From contig PFOA01000010.1 of assembly GCA_002792275.1 (NCBI GenBank), forward strand, positions 1-19,296: DNA of 19,296 bases, in the 5' to 3' direction. The position numbers and the translations under genes are program-made. Source of the DNA: Candidatus Saccharibacteria bacterium CG_4_10_14_0_2_um_filter_52_9 (lineage in GTDB: Bacteria; Patescibacteriota; Saccharimonadia; Saccharimonadales; UBA4665). Positions 18,330 to 19,296 of this stretch are shown piece after piece. Below the pieces are notes generated by a model that was not told where the DNA came from, searched no databases, and saw only the letters and a program-made list of their open reading frames with translations. How positions within the stretch are numbered: the stretch's first letter is position 1; each line of letters opens with the position of its first letter.

Positions 18330-19296
18330 TTACTTGGCGAATTCTATGGCGCGGGTTTCGCGGATGACATTGATCTTGATGGTGCCTGGATATTGCATGG
18401 TTGATTCGATCTTTGTAGCAATGTCGCGAGCCAGCTTAATGGCCGACAGGTCGTCGATCTGCTGGGGTCGTACAAACACCCGGACTTCGCGTCCGGCGCT
18501 GATGGCATAGGATTTTTCGATGCCCGGAAAGCCGTTGGCAACGTTTTCGAGTTCACGCATACGATCGCCAAAGTTCTCGGCTGAGATATTGCGGGCGCCG
18601 GGGCGTGAGGCGCTGATAGCGTCAACGGTACGAACAATCAGGGCTTCGACTGTGGTGGCTTCGACATCGTCGTGATGTTGTTCAGCTGCCAAGGCAACCG
18701 CCTCAGGTGCACCGTACTTGCGCAACATCTCGCCACTGATGTGGTGGTGCTTGCCCTCCATTTTGTGTGTCAGGGCCTTGCCCAGGTCGTGAACCAGAGC
18801 AGCGTACTTAGTAATCTTAATGTCGGCGCCGACTTCTTCGGCTATGATGCCGGCGATATGAGCCATTTCGGTGGAATGTTTGAGTACGTTCTGACCATAG
18901 CTGGTTCGGTACTTTAGCTCGCCTAGTAGTTGGAGAACTTCTTTTGGTATATCGATGACACCGACTTCGCGGGCGGCGTCTTCACCAGCTTTAATGACAT
19001 CTTTTTCGACGACAGATTGAGCCTTGGCTACAACTTCTTCAATGCGGCCGGGGTGAATACGACCGTCTTTCATCAGCATAACCATGGTCTGACGGGCGAC
19101 TTCGCGACGAATCGGATCAAAGCTACTGAGTACTACGTAGCCGGGTGTATCATCCACCATGATGTCGACACCGGTGGCGCGTTGTAAGGCTTGAATATTG
19201 CGGCCTTCTTTGCCGATAATTCGGCCTTTCATTTCATCATCTTCCAGCTTGATACTGCTGACGGTGCGCTCGGCGGTAACTTCGCTGGCCATACGC
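18330..19296 (-). CDS. rny: Ribonuclease Y, C-terminal part (5' end outside window)
   Basis: This is a membrane-anchored endoribonuclease that starts mRNA decay in many bacteria. The frame is open to the window edge; the transmembrane anchor and most of the coiled coil lie beyond 19296. Visible parts are the tail of the linker, a KH RNA-binding domain ('GRIIGKEGRNIQALQRATG', 'DIMVDDTPGYVVLSSFDPIRREVA') and the HD nuclease domain ('YGQNVLKHSTEMAHIAG', 'ALVHDLGKA' with the His-Asp pair, 'GKHHHISGEML', 'AAEQHHDDVE'). The C-terminus, 'INVIRETRAIEFAK', is the normal family end. The internal ATG at 19292 is not the real start. ymdB follows after six bases. Confidence 0.96.
   Translation of the reverse strand, partial: RMASEVTAERTVSSIKLEDDEMKGRIIGKEGRNIQALQRATGVDIMVDDTPGYVVLSSFDPIRREVARQTMVMLMKDGRIHPGRIEEVVAKAQSVVEKDVIKAGEDAAREVGVIDIPKEVLQLLGELKYRTSYGQNVLKHSTEMAHIAGIIAEEVGADIKITKYAALVHDLGKALTHKMEGKHHHISGEMLRKYGAPEAVALAAEQHHDDVEATTVEALIVRTVDAISASRPGARNISAENFGDRMRELENVANGFPGIEKSYAISAGREVRVFVRPQQIDDLSAIKLARDIATKIESTMQYPGTIKINVIRETRAIEFAK

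Noticed and set aside
1..19296. CRISPR array, prophage or transposase genes
   Set aside because: No regularly spaced repeats, integrase, transposase or phage structural motifs were seen; the only mobile-type gene is the broken HNH nuclease.

Overview
The window looks like a chromosomal segment of a candidate-phyla-radiation (Patescibacteria) bacterium, most likely a Candidatus Saccharibacteria (TM7) relative. The evidence is dense packing, few Shine-Dalgarno sites, a MurA with an N-terminal XRE-type HTH domain, an HNH nuclease of a kind I associate with this group, and peptidoglycan genes beside apparent vitamin scavenging. This placement is inference from gene content; no 16S rRNA or other phylogenetic marker has been compared. 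UGA is used as a stop (for example at 1802-1804 and 3008-3010), so there is no sign of the UGA-to-glycine recoding of Gracilibacteria/SR1.

Layout. 1-1888: end of a flavin-binding PNPOx-fold protein, UDP-glucose 6-dehydrogenase, tRNA-Arg(CCG). 1915-3010: an FMN riboswitch (RFN element) leading a ten-helix EamA/DMT transporter, which makes that gene a strong riboflavin-importer candidate. 3182-7812: HTH regulator, murB, glyA, HTH-murA, tRNA-Gly(TCC). 7850-8620: an A/T-richer inositol-monophosphatase-family gene directly behind the tRNA. 8654-10608 (minus): a run of three membrane genes, namely a PrsW protease with its own zinc ribbon, a zinc-ribbon membrane protein and a small anchored protein. 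10671-11375: a tRNA cluster with tRNA-Arg(TCT), a decayed 5' piece of a tRNA-His, a broken HNH endonuclease gene, then an intact tRNA-His. 11354-14879: a quinone-oxidoreductase gene divergent from a metal P-type ATPase, which converges on a polyprenol-kinase-like gene. 15013-16623 (minus): an A/T-rich cassette arsR - dsrE-like - SHOCT - doxX-like. 16803-17431: two tRNA-Pro genes flanking an unknown gene that appears frameshifted at a T6 run. 17511-19296 (minus): ymdB downstream of rny, the usual pair in many bacteria.

How it fits together. The core genes serve cell-wall precursor synthesis (murA, murB), nucleotide-sugar and one-carbon metabolism (UDP-glucose dehydrogenase, glyA) and RNA decay (rny, ymdB). 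The riboswitch-transporter unit points to importing a flavin rather than making it. Accessory pieces sit next to tRNA genes: the IMPase gene, the HNH relic, the arsR cassette and the frameshifted gene. Several genes have a TATAAT-like -10 box only 6-9 bases before the ATG, which suggests frequent leaderless mRNAs. The observations most worth following are the FMN riboswitch with its insertion before the ribosome-binding site, the PrsW/zinc-ribbon gene group, the HNH/tRNA-His relic, a YmdB with Trp at the usual catalytic His, the HTH-MurA fusion and the probable frameshift at 17198-17203.
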